This document shows, piece by piece, positions 22,984 through 35,040 of a stretch of 64,000 nucleotides of DNA (position 1 is the first letter of the stretch; every line of letters begins with the position of its first letter). The DNA lies in contig OZ316897.1 in NCBI GenBank assembly GCA_973895155.1, positions 16,368,001 through 16,432,000 of the forward strand, read 5' to 3'. This DNA is from Marsupella aquatica. Lineage: Eukaryota > Marchantiophyta. The notes beneath the pieces are model-generated. The model was not told the DNA's origin, searched no databases, and saw only the letters and a list, made by a program, of their open reading frames with translations. Made by a program: the position numbers and the translations under genes.

Positions 22984-23724
22984 TAATACCATGGAAAGTC
23001 CCAAGTACGACAAAAAGAAAGATACTATGGGATATGACAACACTTGAGAGGCGCCGTTTTGTCAATAACTGAATACTGACCAGGATGCAGACCGTAGGAT
23101 GTGTGAGATGCAGGTCAGACGTGAGCCTGTGATGGTGACGCTATGGTGCTTTGCACGGGGTATGATCGGGGACGGCACGGGTCACGAATATCATTGGATT
23201 CTGGGTCGGACGTGACATAATGGATGGGTATTACCAGGTTACTTGCAAACGTGATAAAATGTACGTTGGGGTAGTGAAAGGGCGGTGCCACCGATCGGAG
23301 ACAGAATCTTTGTTGTGAGATCTACTACTGAAACTACAGTGACTAAATGATGCATGCCACTGCGCACATGAACGCCCTATGAGGAATTCCTTATAAGCTT
23401 TGGGCAATGGTGCGAGCTCCTGAGCTCCAGTCTTTGATTGTGTAGGTTTCGTAGATCTTTGTGGCTGACAAGTCTGCCATTGGATAACACTTGGGGTGTT
23501 AGCGACGGAAGCAAGTATCGACGAGCGCGGGGTGACATTGGAGGATTGGTGAAAGTATGGTTCATCGACATGATCGTCCAGTGCCGATCGCATTGTTGAT
23601 GCAGAGCGACGAGGATATCACAGATCGTATGTACCCCTCTTTCACTCAACTCCTTAATTCCGCATGAAGTATATTGATCGATTGTTAGAATGGCGCAACT
23701 AAGGCCTGCTTTGTTTGTACAGTC
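22984..23724. other. Spacer between Tnp2-like and mobile-domain genes
   Basis: No coding exon is supported. It includes GGGGTATGATCGGGG at about 23157, a version of the motif that recurs in introns on both sides. Confidence 0.45.
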
Positions 23725-25516
23725 GTGACGGAGACGATTTGGAAGTCATGCTCGGGGAGGGTAATACGGCATTATCTAGGGATGGCCCCTGCAGACCATA
23801 ATTTAGCTAGAAAAGCTGGTTTGGTTCCATGTTTTGAACTCGACTGGCCCAGAGTTGCAATTCCTGCTGTAAAGGAGTTCGCAGTAGGGTATGATCAAGG
23901 TCAAAACTGTGTGTCATTCCGGGGTGCAACTCACACATTCAACAGAGAGGTATTGCGAGCTGCATTTGCTTTTCCGTCTGGAGAATGGGCCCGATTTAAA
24001 CCTGGGTTGGTCCAAGGTCAACTAAATTCCATGTTTTTTGCCAAGACGAAAGGCAACCCATACAGTCTAGACAAAATCACTGCGCCATATATGCAGTGGT
24101 GTGGGATAATCAGGGCGATTTCTGAATTGCTCTCAGGCAAGAGCAAACCCACTCAAGTCACCTCAAAAGACATGTGGGTATACTGGGCGTATTGGTGGGA
24201 TACGATTAGGGTACGTGATCGTTTTAGAGGAGCTGAAACTCCCGTGGTGAAGCCCAATTGGGCATATTTGGTGTACGATAATCTGACGAGTGAGATCCTC
24301 AGGTTAAAGTCACACCTATCGAAGAATGGTGTCGTAGACAAACGACTTCCTTGCTACTGTACCATGTGGCACTGCTATAACGCAGATTCTTGTACACTAC
24401 GGGTATTCGCTGGAGGAGCTTATGGTCGAACAACACAAAGATGATCATGAGGAGGACGACAAGGAGAAAGGGGACAATGGCTCACAAGAGGACGAGGAAG
24501 GGGAGGCTGGCTCAGAAGAGGACAAGGACGGGGACAGTGGCTCACAGGAGGACGAGGAAGGGGATGACGGATCACGAGAGGACGAGGAAGGAGAAGATGG
24601 CTCACGAGAGGACGAGGAAGGGGATGGTGCGTCTGACGGTGAGGGGCAGCCATCAGAGGTTGCGCCCAAATTCTCCAGGGATGAACAGAAATGTCCTCAG
24701 GGTGAGCACAAATCGCCGCCCTCTGTGCCAGAGTGCATGCGTGTTCTATCACAGCACATACGTGCGCTAGAGGTTGATCTTGCAGAAAAATCGGACATGC
24801 TACGAGAAGTAGTGGAGAATCATAAAAAATTGGTCCTCGATTTGATGAAAGAAAACGACAGACAGAGAGTCCGCATATTAGAATTGGAAAGGCAGGTTGG
24901 GTTGCATTCAGAACAAGTTGGCAGTGAGACATCGAGTGGAGAAGGTGAGAGCGGAGGTGACGAGAGATGTTGTGAGGTTCTGGTAGGTCTTGGTGCCAGG
25001 GTACATGCAGGTTATGATGCAGAGGCATCACAGCGTAGCCCAATTTCAGAGTTACCGCCAGTTTCTGGTGTTCCAGCTATAGTAGAGGTACCAGCAGCAG
25101 CACCAGCAGAAGCAGGTACTTTCCCAATTTATTATCCTGGTGTTCCAGCTATAGTAGAGGTACCAGTAGCAGCACCAGCAGAAGCAGGTACTTTCCCAAT
25201 TCATTATCCTACTTCAAAGATACAGCGAGAGGAGTCTATGTCGAGTGGAGGTGACTCACCAGTTTTGGTAGAGTTACAGGCAGCCGCACCACCAGTACTG
25301 GCAGAGGTACCAGCATCAGAAGAAGAGATGTCACTTTTAGAAGGAGAGGCACCAAATGCTACACCAACATCAAAAGTAGAGGTCTCAGCTATAGAGGAGG
25401 ACAAATCGTCGGGTGCAATTGCATCAGAAGTACCAGGGTCACCTCCGATTTCTGTTCTATGTCATGTTCCAACTAAGAGTCCGGGATGGGAGGCTAGGAC
25501 GAGTCACATTTCATGA
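23725..25516 (+). pseudogene. Plant mobile-domain-like, acidic, coiled-coil protein (unrecognised)
   Basis: The first exon (23725 to about 24400) encodes a compact domain: ELDWPRVAIPAVKEFAVGY, then VSFRGATHTFNREVLRAAF. It resembles the module in the LTR-encoded protein and, by eye, plant putative-transposon-protein domains. A frame change near 24400 leads to 24422-25516. There come six to seven degenerate 10-residue acidic repeats of the type GSQEDEEGDD (24477-24640), a coiled coil (RALEVDLAEKSDMLREVVE), and two 24-residue repeats beginning VPAIVEVP (25069-25212). The frame ends in TGA at 25514, but the same frame continues directly into the helicase region at 25517. This could therefore be the N-terminal part of one large protein with a premature stop. 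Start codon uncertain. Confidence 0.5.
24477..24640 (+). repeat. Coding minisatellite, 30-bp unit (acidic decapeptide)
   Basis: Tandem units of about 30 bp with core GAGGACGAGGAAGGGGA encode repeats of the type GSQEDEEGDD. Neighbouring units differ at one or two residues. Confidence 0.7.
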
Positions 25517-28499
25517 CAACCAAATTTGCCTCGTGCTTCAAAGAGAGGGCGAGAGGACTCTATTCCGAGTGGCAGTCACTCACCAGCGAAGAGGAGGGCT
25601 ATCGAAGTGGAGGAAGAGGAAGAGGTAGAGGAAGAAGAAGAAGAAGATGAGGTGGAGGATGACGAGCATTCAGAACAAGACATTCACTGGGAAGAGTGTG
25701 CCACAGAGAGTGGAAAGGTTAGCGATTTTTTTCCTTTGTTGTGTGATTACTGTTTTTTCAGAAACAATGTTCAAGCATATCTAACTTGGCTATGAGCGGG
25801 ATCCGCAGATTGATATCCAAGGGTCTCACTTGACAGAGGAGGCATGCCCTCCACCTGGTACAATGACTACAGCTCTATATCCACACCAACGGATTGGTCT
25901 TGCATGGATGTTGGAACGCAAATCCGGAAAAAGCTCTCCAATTGGTGGGATGTTGGCGGATGACCAGGTACAAAAGCCCCCAAATTAAGCCAAAGTCGCA
26001 CTCATTATTTTCATTCAGCGGGATACTTTGGGGGTATTTTTGGAGTATGTTAGGGGTACGCGCGCACCTTGTCTGCAAGTGAGTGGGTCCCTGACCGTTT
26101 TCTTGGCTTGGATTTTTTTAGGGAATGGGGAAAACCATGCATGTCATAGCGCTATTTCTCGCGAATCGCCCTCATAAGTGTGGGCCAACTCTAGTTGTTT
26201 GTCCAGCCAGCGTGGTGATTCAATGGGGCCAAGAAATAGCTGCAAGGACCTCCAAGATAGCAAAAGTGAAGGTCCTCCTCTACCACAACAAGAGGAATAA
26301 AGACATCAACTTTATTTCAAGCCATGACGTGGTTGTCACTACGTACTCAATCATGACAGGGGAGTCTCCCATTGCTCCAAAGACGTCCAGCGTGCCAAAA
26401 GGGAGTATGAAGAGACCTGTAAAAAAACCTAGACTTGCAGGTCCACTGTTTAAGATTAGTTGGCTTAGAGTAGTCCTGGATGAGTGTCATGTCATGAAAA
26501 ATAAAACTAGTCAAATTTCAAGGCCTCGCGTTGTCTCAAGGCAGAGAGGAGGTGGTGCCTAAGCGGTACACCCATACAGAACGAGGCTTCTGATCTGTTT
26601 CCTTACTTCAGTTTTCTGAGGTATTATCCTCTAGGAGAGTGGAAGGAATTCTCGCAGTTAAAGAAGCTGCTGAAGACAAGGCCAAAGATAGCGAATGGCA
26701 TCCTCTCGAAACACTTGGTTGCGATTGCGCTCAGGAGAGACAAAAGTAAGCGTGCATGCATATATCATGGTAGAGTTCACTTTGTTTAATCCCAAGCCTG
26801 ATTTCTTTATCAATTGTGCATTTACCCTGCCACTATGCTTACATGCAGGCATACTCCCACTGCCCCCTAAGACGATCGAGGTGCAAATTGTTGAATGGAG
26901 AACACAGCAAGAACGAAACGCTTATTTTGATCAGGAGGAAAAGAGTAAGGAGTTATACAAGGTACGTAAGGCTCTTAATAATCCCCAATGTTGAAGACGT
27001 ATGAGAGTTCAATTTGATCCCTTGAAGGTGTCTGTTCGGTGGCAATTAATGTGCCTGTAATGTTGTAGGAATTCCGTGACGCCGAAAGAGGTGCCTTATC
27101 GAATGTGTTGAGTGTTCTGCTCCGGTTGCGACAATTTGCAGTGCACCCGAAACTTCCTTCCTTATGTAAAATTCGCGAAGAGGAGATCGGGAACAAAGTG
27201 CAAAGAACGCCCCTTAGTGAGCCTCAACGAGCCCGACTCGTGTCAGAGTTTCAGCCATTGAAGATTGGAAGTGCTTGCGTGGACTGCAAGGTGAGTACAG
27301 TCACTCTGTGTATGGGGTATGATTGGGGTATTATTGGGGTATGATTGAGGTATTTCAATTAACGTGCTTTGCCTAACAATTTCTGCACGCACTCACTTTA
27401 ACGGTTGGATTGTGCAGGGGGGCTTGATTGGAAGTCCATTTCAGATTTCTGGCTGTGGCCATGTATACTGTGGCATTTGTGCAATAGACCGGGAAGCTGG
27501 AACCTGCAAATCGGCAAAATGTTCAAAATACGTGACAGCCCAGGTCCTATACAGGCCAGCTGATTTGAGGCTAGTGAATGGTGGTGCGGAGTCAAAAGGG
27601 AAGGCATGAAGAGAATATGATGTCCGACACCCACCTTCTCCAAAATTTGATGCAGTCTTGGAATACCTGAAGTCGATTCCGCTGGACACTACAAGACAGG
27701 GCAGCAGCGAAAGCTTTGTGCCCAGGCAGAAGGCTCTTGTTTTCTCACAATGGACTTCATGTCTTGACATGCTTGAGCCACACATTCTGAAGGCTGGTCT
27801 AAAGTTCACAAGGATTGATGGAGGAATGAATTCCAATGTCAGAGAACAAGCCTTGAATGATTTCAAGACGACCCCAGAGGTACAACCATCATTATCCGTG
27901 CAGATCGGTGTCTGTATTTGTTCAAAGGGTAAACTCTTCATATTCTAATTAAACTATTTCTACTCATTTCATGCAGATCAGCATTATCCTCTTGTCCTTG
28001 ATGGCAACGAACACATGACTCAACATCACTGAGGCTACACATGTTCTTATGGTAGACGGGTGGTGGAATCCCACGGTAGAGGACCAGGCCGTCGATCGGT
28101 CACATCGTATAGGGCAAACAAGGCCGGTGAAAGTCGTCAGGTTTATCGCCAAAGATTCGATTGAGTTGAAGATTTTGGAGCTGCAGGTAAGATTAGAAGT
28201 GCTTGCGTGGACTGCAAGGTGAATAAAGTCACTTTGTGTATGGGGTATTATTGGGGTATTTCAGTTCGCGTGCTTTGCCTAACAATTCCTGCACGCACTC
28301 ACTAGTAATGATGAATTACAAATTCCATATATGTGGTCTCTAATTGTACGCATGTTGCATGTTTTGTGCAGAACAAAAAACGAGTGATGATCAGGGACAT
28401 CATGTATGGCTGTGCAACCGGGAAAAAAGATAAAATGGAACAAAATCTGGAGTTCATTCTGGGAGAGAATCGGCAGCAGAGGTTCAATGCATCAGAGTA
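25517..28499 (+). pseudogene. SNF2-family helicase with RING finger (RAD5/RAD16/HLTF class)
   Basis: This is a multi-exon SWI/SNF-type DNA translocase. After an acidic tract come YPHQRIGLAWMLERK and motif I GGMLADDQ, split by an intron (about 25969-26122) and continued by GMGKT. Then follow VVCPASVVIQW, motif II as DECH (usually DEAH/DEGH), RRWCLSGTPIQNEASDLF, a RING-like Cys/His set (CVDC; CGHVYCGIC; CKSAKC) between the two helicase lobes, and the second lobe ([35 protein letters not shown]). The RING between the lobes is diagnostic of the RAD5/RAD16/HLTF class. Breaks: a one-base loss near 26520, TGA at about 27607, and TGA at about 28016 within the motif before VEDQ. It is likely decayed, and may be cargo of the Tnp2-like element upstream given shared intron motifs. 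Confidence 0.8.
27266..28312 (+). repeat. Intragenic duplication of an exon-intron boundary
   Basis: About 120-135 bp starting AGAAGTGCTTGCGTGGACTG at 28195 repeat, with small differences, the exon end and intron at 27268-27400. The shared part includes the GGGGTAT motifs and the CTGCACGCACTCACT end. The second copy lies inside the intron following VELKILELQ. Confidence 0.75.
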
Positions 28500-30316
28500 G
28501 CTAGATGAGTTTTAGCTAAGGTTCTCTTCGGTGCTTGAGTCAGTTAGGCAGTGACACTCTTACTGTTCGTTTACTTGTCAGTGCCACTCTCGTTTCCTCC
28601 CGTTGTGATTTTAGTGCAGCGGGACAACGATGAGACTAGGAGGACAGAGCCTGAGTGGGTCTTTCCTTGCCACATATGTACTTGTTCGAGCCTCCTGCGG
28701 GAGCATTATGAATTGAACACTTCATCTTTGAATCATGTCCACTGTTTCTCATGTCCACTGTTTCTTTGGTATTCTTTCTTGTGTTCTTTTGTGTGTGTTT
28801 AGGGTTTAGGTTATGCACTTGCAAGACACACCGAATGATTACCCTAGGGACATAGGTAATTTACAAGCATAGCAGCCCGTCCACTACAAGGAGATTTGGT
28901 TCCCTACTAAATATGGGACAAATACCTTACCATGAATGGCTTTGATAAGAGGGGAATGAATTCCCAACTCATCTTCTGGAAATTACCCCCAATAGTAAGG
29001 GGGCGGGGAGCATGAGGTACGTTGGGGTTAATTTCCCTACTTACCCCATATATTCCCCTCTTTCAAACTCCTAACCTTGCAGATCTTCCTTGTGAATATG
29101 GACAAGGAGTATGTCCTTTTTGTGGAGAAAATATATGGGAGACTGTTCAGTACCCCTCAAGCTTGCTTTTGACCACCTATAGAATGAAATATTACACGTT
29201 CAGATCTATACCTTGGACAAGAGGGTTGTTTTTGTCTGTAGTATTGTTGTCAACTTTTTGCCTCTTTACCTGTGGAATATGTACATACCATAAACTGATT
29301 GAATTAGTATTGTCACTATGCAATACATTTACCATATAATTATAATATAGGAGTGCAACATGATGGTACTTACTGACCTCTTGTGGTTTTGTTTGATCAT
29401 TTAGGGCTCAAATAAGCACTTTCATCATCCTTATCAGATTGAATATAAATCTGGGTGGACGGACTGAAGCAATCAACATGCAAGTTGATAGTCGATGTTG
29501 ACAATTGTTTTTGACTATCCTCATCTCCATTGCTATGTGCGACCTCCTCATCTACTTGAATTTCTTGTGCCTTGTTGTGAAAACGAGCGACTATGCAAGA
29601 GCGGTGACAACGGCTCTACCTCCCCTAGCTCCTTGTCTTGCATCATCTTCAGGGTCCGTTGAGTAGACCTTTTGGTCAAAAGCAAGCTAGAGGGGTACTA
29701 AAAGGATCTCCACTTTCTCCACAAAAAGGACTTGGGTCCTTGAACTAATTCTCAGAATATTCTCCAGTGACCAAAATGTGACATGGAAGGGCCCAGATCT
29801 GTTTCGTGCCCATCCAAAGGTCAGATTTGAATTTGAGTCCAAATATGCATTGAATGTACCCCTCTAAAGCGAAGTGGTGGCCCCAAAAGTCAGTTGTTAG
29901 TGATTAAGGATCTTTGTTTGATTATAGACGCCGGTTTTAGGACAGTTCAAAATTCAAAATATCAATTAAGACATCCCAAACTTTATGCTAAATCCAAAAC
30001 AAGGACTGTTGCAACCACTGTTGCCCGACGACTCCTTTGGAGCTTCGTGACTTATTTTGAATGTTGCGTCGGACTCTGTATCCAAAGCTCAAGGCACAAC
30101 ATGCAATGCTTTCAATATTCCCATTCTTGATGAAATGCTTGAAAGAATGCACACGGTCAGGTTTGATGTTGCATTATTTTCAGATCCCTCCTTTCACTTG
30201 AGAGTCTTCCTTATTCATGAACAATTCCATTTTGGAAGTCGGAGATATTTAGAGTAGAAATGAGCGCATAGAGGGCGGGCGCATATAGAGCTTATTTGCA
30301 AGTTCATCAACGAGAG
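28500..30316. other. Intergenic, possible CACTA-type end at 28882
   Basis: No gene is recognised. CACTACAAGGAGATTTGG at 28881-28898 resembles the CACTACAAG terminus of CACTA elements, but I found no matching TAGTG end, so it may be chance or a relic. Sequences near 28950-29060 contain short C-run/G-run inversions. Confidence 0.3.
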
Positions 30317-33300
30317 ATGGTGATTCTTAGTAACGTAGAAGATGCACTTGAAAGGATAAAGAGAGAGGCTCGTAACCAAAGAAGGCGTCAGAAATACTAC
30401 GATCAGTCTGAGAGGAAGAAAAAAGATGCAACCACTCAGTGCAATTGGGAGAACGAGGTTCTTGCAGATGCAGAGCAGCACTATAATGACATTCTTGTAG
30501 ATGCGGAGCAGCAAGGTTTGGATATGCTTGCGGATGCGGAGTAACAATGTGAAAACATGCTCATTGAGGCAGATCAAGAAGGGCAGCAATTGCTTCGTGG
30601 TGTGAATCAACAATGCGAGGCGCTAAAGATGGCTGCTATGGATGACATACGAGAAATCACTGCCCAAGCACAGAGTGAGGTTGCTCCGTTGTTACACACC
30701 ATGCTTTCAAACTTGCAAGAGGAAGTTGCTAAAGGCAAGGAAAGAGTCTGTGTTTTGAATGCAACCATAGGCAGAAGGGAAGCACATCTCCAAGCATTGA
30801 ATGCGCAACTCGCTGTGTCTATTGAGGAGCCAAAGTTTCCAGTTCATGATTTGGACAAGGCTGTAGCATTTTGGAGAAGAGACGCAGCAAGGAAACGAGC
30901 TCAATACCAAGAGGAGCACCAATCTCACACCCGCATGAAGAGAACGGGGGTATGTAGTGACCACGGTGATCCTATCCCAAATCGGAAGCGACAGTGCATC
31001 AATAGATTAGTTTCCAATTTCATTAGGGTTTTAATGAGTCAAATGAAAGACCTTAATGTGGCTGCTAGAAAGCTAGTTATGAAGAGATTTTGGTTGCACA
31101 GTGCTTTGAGACAATACCAGCCTGCAGCGCTTGGGTGTGCAAGGCTAGATGCATCTGTAGGGTCTGCCGTGATTGACCTTGTTAAATCTCTAAAAATTGT
31201 GAAATCAGCTAGACGCAAAGATCATCTAGCCATGAAGAGAGCGCTCTTGATATCGCTGGTAGGAGAGTCCATAGTAGGGAGTAGATACCAGACCTCATTG
31301 GCCACAGCTTTGGGTGTCAAACGTCAAAACATCCACAAAGCAGGTGCAATGAGGAAACAACTTGATCAGGATGCAGCATTGAGATATCCTACCGATGACC
31401 GAAAGGTTAGGAGTGACAAAATTTCTATTGAGGTGCGAAAGATTGTGGAATGTCAATACTGGGAGAGCAATACTCGAATTTCTCCTTGCAAGAAGGATGT
31501 GGCCAAACTACGCCTAGGTTTGAAGCAGTACGAGAAGCATTCCAAGCATTGGCTTGAGGATACTGAGGTAAATAATTATTTTTTGCTAATAGTATGATCG
31601 TGTTGAACTCGTATTCTCTGAAGTGCATGACAGAGTTTCTATGAGTAAGCTGAACCTTACCCCCCCAGGTATGCAACTCCCCTTTTTATAAGGCAAGTTT
31701 TTAATTCCTTATAATGGCCTTATATCCAATTGACCATCTTAGATTTCATTTTAGTCTACTAAAGTCTTGTACCTCTCAACTCAAGGAATCCAAAAATGTA
31801 ACTTAAAAAAAAAACCAAACATGTTTTGATGTACAAAAAGTTGATCAAAACCAAATTATATGGGTTTTTTTTAATACAGGGGTCTACAGCCAAACTAGCC
31901 AGCTTTTTAGGATTTTTATTAAAATTTTAAAAATATTTTAATAAAAATTACAACATGTATAGGAATATTTTTTAATTTCATATGGAAAAAGAAGAAAACC
32001 AAACCTTTTATATGACTTGAAAATTTTTAAAAGTGGAAAACCCAGGTTTTTTCAAATTTTAATTATTTTGTATAGCCAACTTTTTAGTCCATATAAAAAT
32101 GTAGACCCCTGTCTATTATATAAGAGTTGCGTACCCGGGCTTACCCCCTGGCGAATGGATCCTGATTTCATATTGCGTGTCTTGCAGGTTGAGCTCTTCA
32201 TGAAATTCCAGAATTGGTGCACCATGGAGGGGAATGGCATTTCTATAGGTCTCAGATCTTTTCAACAATTAAAGCCATAATATATCCGCACTATGAAGGA
32301 TAGAATGGTTTGTTGCTGCAAACAACATGTTGAAATGGACCTGTTGAAAGAGGCACTCAACAAGTTCAGGAGACACCAGCACCAAAAGGATTGTAATTGT
32401 GAGTGTTCCATATGTAGATCACCCAATGCTTCTTCAGAGGGTCGCAGTTGTATTGCCTCTAAGTCATCCATTACTTCAGTATGAGAATGGATGGAAGGAG
32501 CAGTTTGTCCTAAGCTTGAGGGTAAGGAATGGCACCGGAAGAGTTGTATTTTTGGTCAGTGTGAGAGATGTGGAGTTCACAAGTTGTCATGGTGTGAAAT
32601 GGAGATGGACATCACAGAGACACCTTATATTGATTGGGAAACCTTTCAATACGTGGAGCTAGATGAGAAGACACAGAACAAGAGAGAAAAGAAAAAAGGG
32701 ACTACTGAAAGCACCCATCAGAAGGTAAAGCGCTTGTGGATGGTCCATCGAAGAACTTCTCTTCCTGATTTCAAGCTGCATGTACTAGGTACAATGAAGA
32801 CATTTCTTATTCATAATTTTCGAGCCCGTTGGCAAGCTGTTCAGTCCAAACTCTGCCTAAAGACCTTCCCACGGGGAACTATAGTGTCGTCCATAGACTT
32901 TTCTAAGAATTATACGTTCAAGGTCCAGAATGAGATCCAAACTCAGCATTGGGATAATAAACAAATTACCTTGTTGATTCTTGTGACATACAGACATCGT
33001 GAAGATGTTGAGCCTATTGAGGCTGCTGTAGGTAGGTCTGTAGGAATGGCACAAGACAACACTGGGAATTGAGACATTATAGCTGATTACCATTTTTTCA
33101 TTAGTGATGACAACACCCATGACACCCTTTTTGTGCAACACTGCATGGACTCACACGTAAACTGGATGAAGCAAGAGAAAATTTCATTCAAGCACCATTG
33201 GGTTTGGTCAGATGGAGCGACTTCACAGTTTAAGGCTTGCAGGCCTTTTTATTATGTCTCCAGATATTACAAGCGACATGGTGCTACAATGAAATGGTTC

Positions 33301-34366
33301 TTCCATGCTTCAGGACATGGAAAGGGGGTTGTTGTGAGTTTCTTAACTCTATCTTTGATCAGTTACTGCTCTACTTGACCATCATGAACAATCTGATTCA
33401 ATACTATAGTGAGCTTTCATTGTAAATAGTGAGCTTTACAAATTGCATAGGTGTACATTCATTCACCCTCTGATTGAATTGTAATTGGTGTGCTTCATTT
33501 TAGGATGCTCCTTGGTGGTCACATTAAGAGCGGAATAGAGAAGGAGCAGCTGAAAGGAATTCATGGAGCTCGGTTGGAGAATGCTGCTGATGTGGTTGCT
33601 TTTGCAAAGACAAATTTGCCCTTGGCCAAGAGAAGGAATATGGTGACGTTCAATTGGTGAGACGAATGTTTTGGGAAATTGGTGCACATGAAGTGAACCG
33701 AAGGAAAAAATGGGACTGTGACGCAATCAAGGGAAGTAGAACACTACATTGCTTTGATGGGTTTAGTGATCGTCTCTCTACTCTTTTGCAAGTAAGGGAT
33801 CTTTGTTGCTTCTGTGCTCATTGTGTAGATGATGAACCAGCCAAATGTGAGAACATAGAATGGGTAGGACATTTTAAACTCGAGATGGTGAGAGGAGTAC
33901 TGCCAATTGATGTGATACCTGACATACACAACATAGGACTAGGGGAAGGAGATTCTCAATGGCAAGATGGCTGTTTGGCAGAATTGGTCCAACTAGGTGA
34001 CTTTTATGCTGTTGAAGCCGAGCAGCCAAATAAGTGGGGTGCTGATTTCTACGTCCTTCAATGTGAGGAGGTACTGCACACAATCAAAGAGAGATTTACA
34101 GACGGGTATGAGGTGGAGTTTGATGCAGGCGACTTGGCATTGAAGGGAAGGTGGTTTCAACCAATTCCAAAATCAGAAACCAGATTTGTATTCAATGACA
34201 TTGCACCCTCAAGCTATACTCATGCAAACTCTGTAGTTCATATTAGGTTTGCTTTGACTCCATGTGAGGTTGGTCGAAAGGGTGGCAGTAGGATGTACAG
34301 CTTAGATGTACATTCTCTAGCAGCAATCTCTGCTTCCTTGACTTCACAAGTCACTGTTGGAACGTA
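30317..34366 (+). pseudogene. RNase H-fold transposase-like gene (unnamed family), decayed
   Basis: The first exon (30317-31567) encodes a Glu/Gln-rich coiled coil with repeated DAEQQ motifs (one TAA at 30542), then a helical domain with a helix-turn-helix-like segment (LATALGVKRQNIHKAGAMRKQ). Introns lie at 31568-32187 (AT-rich) and 33334-33503. The later exons have a Cys/His set (CNCECSIC; FGQCERCG). Three acid-bearing motifs follow in the order expected of a DDE transposase: SSIDFSKNYTF, WSDGATSQFK and FHASGHGKG. This arrangement is seen in widespread transposase-like proteins, but I cannot name the family. TGA at about 32482 and 33070, plus frame changes near 33510 and 33640, show decay. 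The last 237 codons (33654-34366) are open. Confidence 0.6.
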
Positions 34367-34582
34367 GATTGTGCATGCAGGCGCTACAATGGAGTGAAGT
34401 GCTTGGCAATGACTAGTCAGGTATGGTGCCCACAAGTTACATTGTAAACTATAGATTTGCTGTAATTCAATATGACTGCTGTATCCATAGCTTTGCTTCA
34501 ACCAGTGTATGCAAAATATGCTTGCTAGGTCTTAATCAATGTTCAAGTCCTCGTATGCAGCTGACAGAGGAATGACGCGTCC

Positions 34583-35038
34583 TCACAAGGACTGAATTCC
34601 TTTTTCCATCAAGGACTTTAGACCGAATTCCTTTTTGCATGAAGGACTCAAGCCCTGAAAAGGACTTAATCCATTTTGGACTAAAGCCCTGAAAGGGACT
34701 TTAATCCTTGTTGTCCGAAGGACTGATGTACTAGACTCCTTTTTGCACGAAGGACTCAGTTCCAAGAAAGGACTCTAATCCTTGTTGTCTGAAGGACTGA
34801 TGTACTAGACTACTTTCTGCATGAAGGACTCAGTCCCAGGAAAGAACTTTAATCCTTTTTGTCCGAAGGACTACAGGACTGGACTCCTTGTGCATGAAGG
34901 ACTCAGTCCTAGGAAAGGACTTTAATCCTTTTCGTCCGAAGGACTACAGGACTGGGCTCCTTGTGCATGAAGGACTCAGTCCCAGGAAAGGACTTTAATC
35001 CTTTTCGTCCGAAGGACTACAGGACTGGACTCCTTGTG
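34583..35038. repeat. 73-bp minisatellite rich in AAGGACT and its inverse
   Basis: Degenerate tandem units of about 73 bp can be followed by GTCCGAAGGACT at about 34861, 34934 and 35007, with earlier, more diverged units back to 34583. Each unit contains AAGGACTTTAATCCTT, an imperfect palindrome, so the array can form hairpins. Confidence 0.8.
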
Positions 35039-35040
35039 AT

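Noticed and set aside
28881-28898. CACTACAAGGAGATTTGG as a CACTA element left end
   Set aside because: No TAGTG partner with matching inverted sequence was found in the window and no 3-bp duplication could be tested; kept only as a remark.
28551-30257. Short open frames between the helicase and the 30.3 kb gene
   Set aside because: Low-complexity or short, with no recognisable domain and no splice or promoter support.
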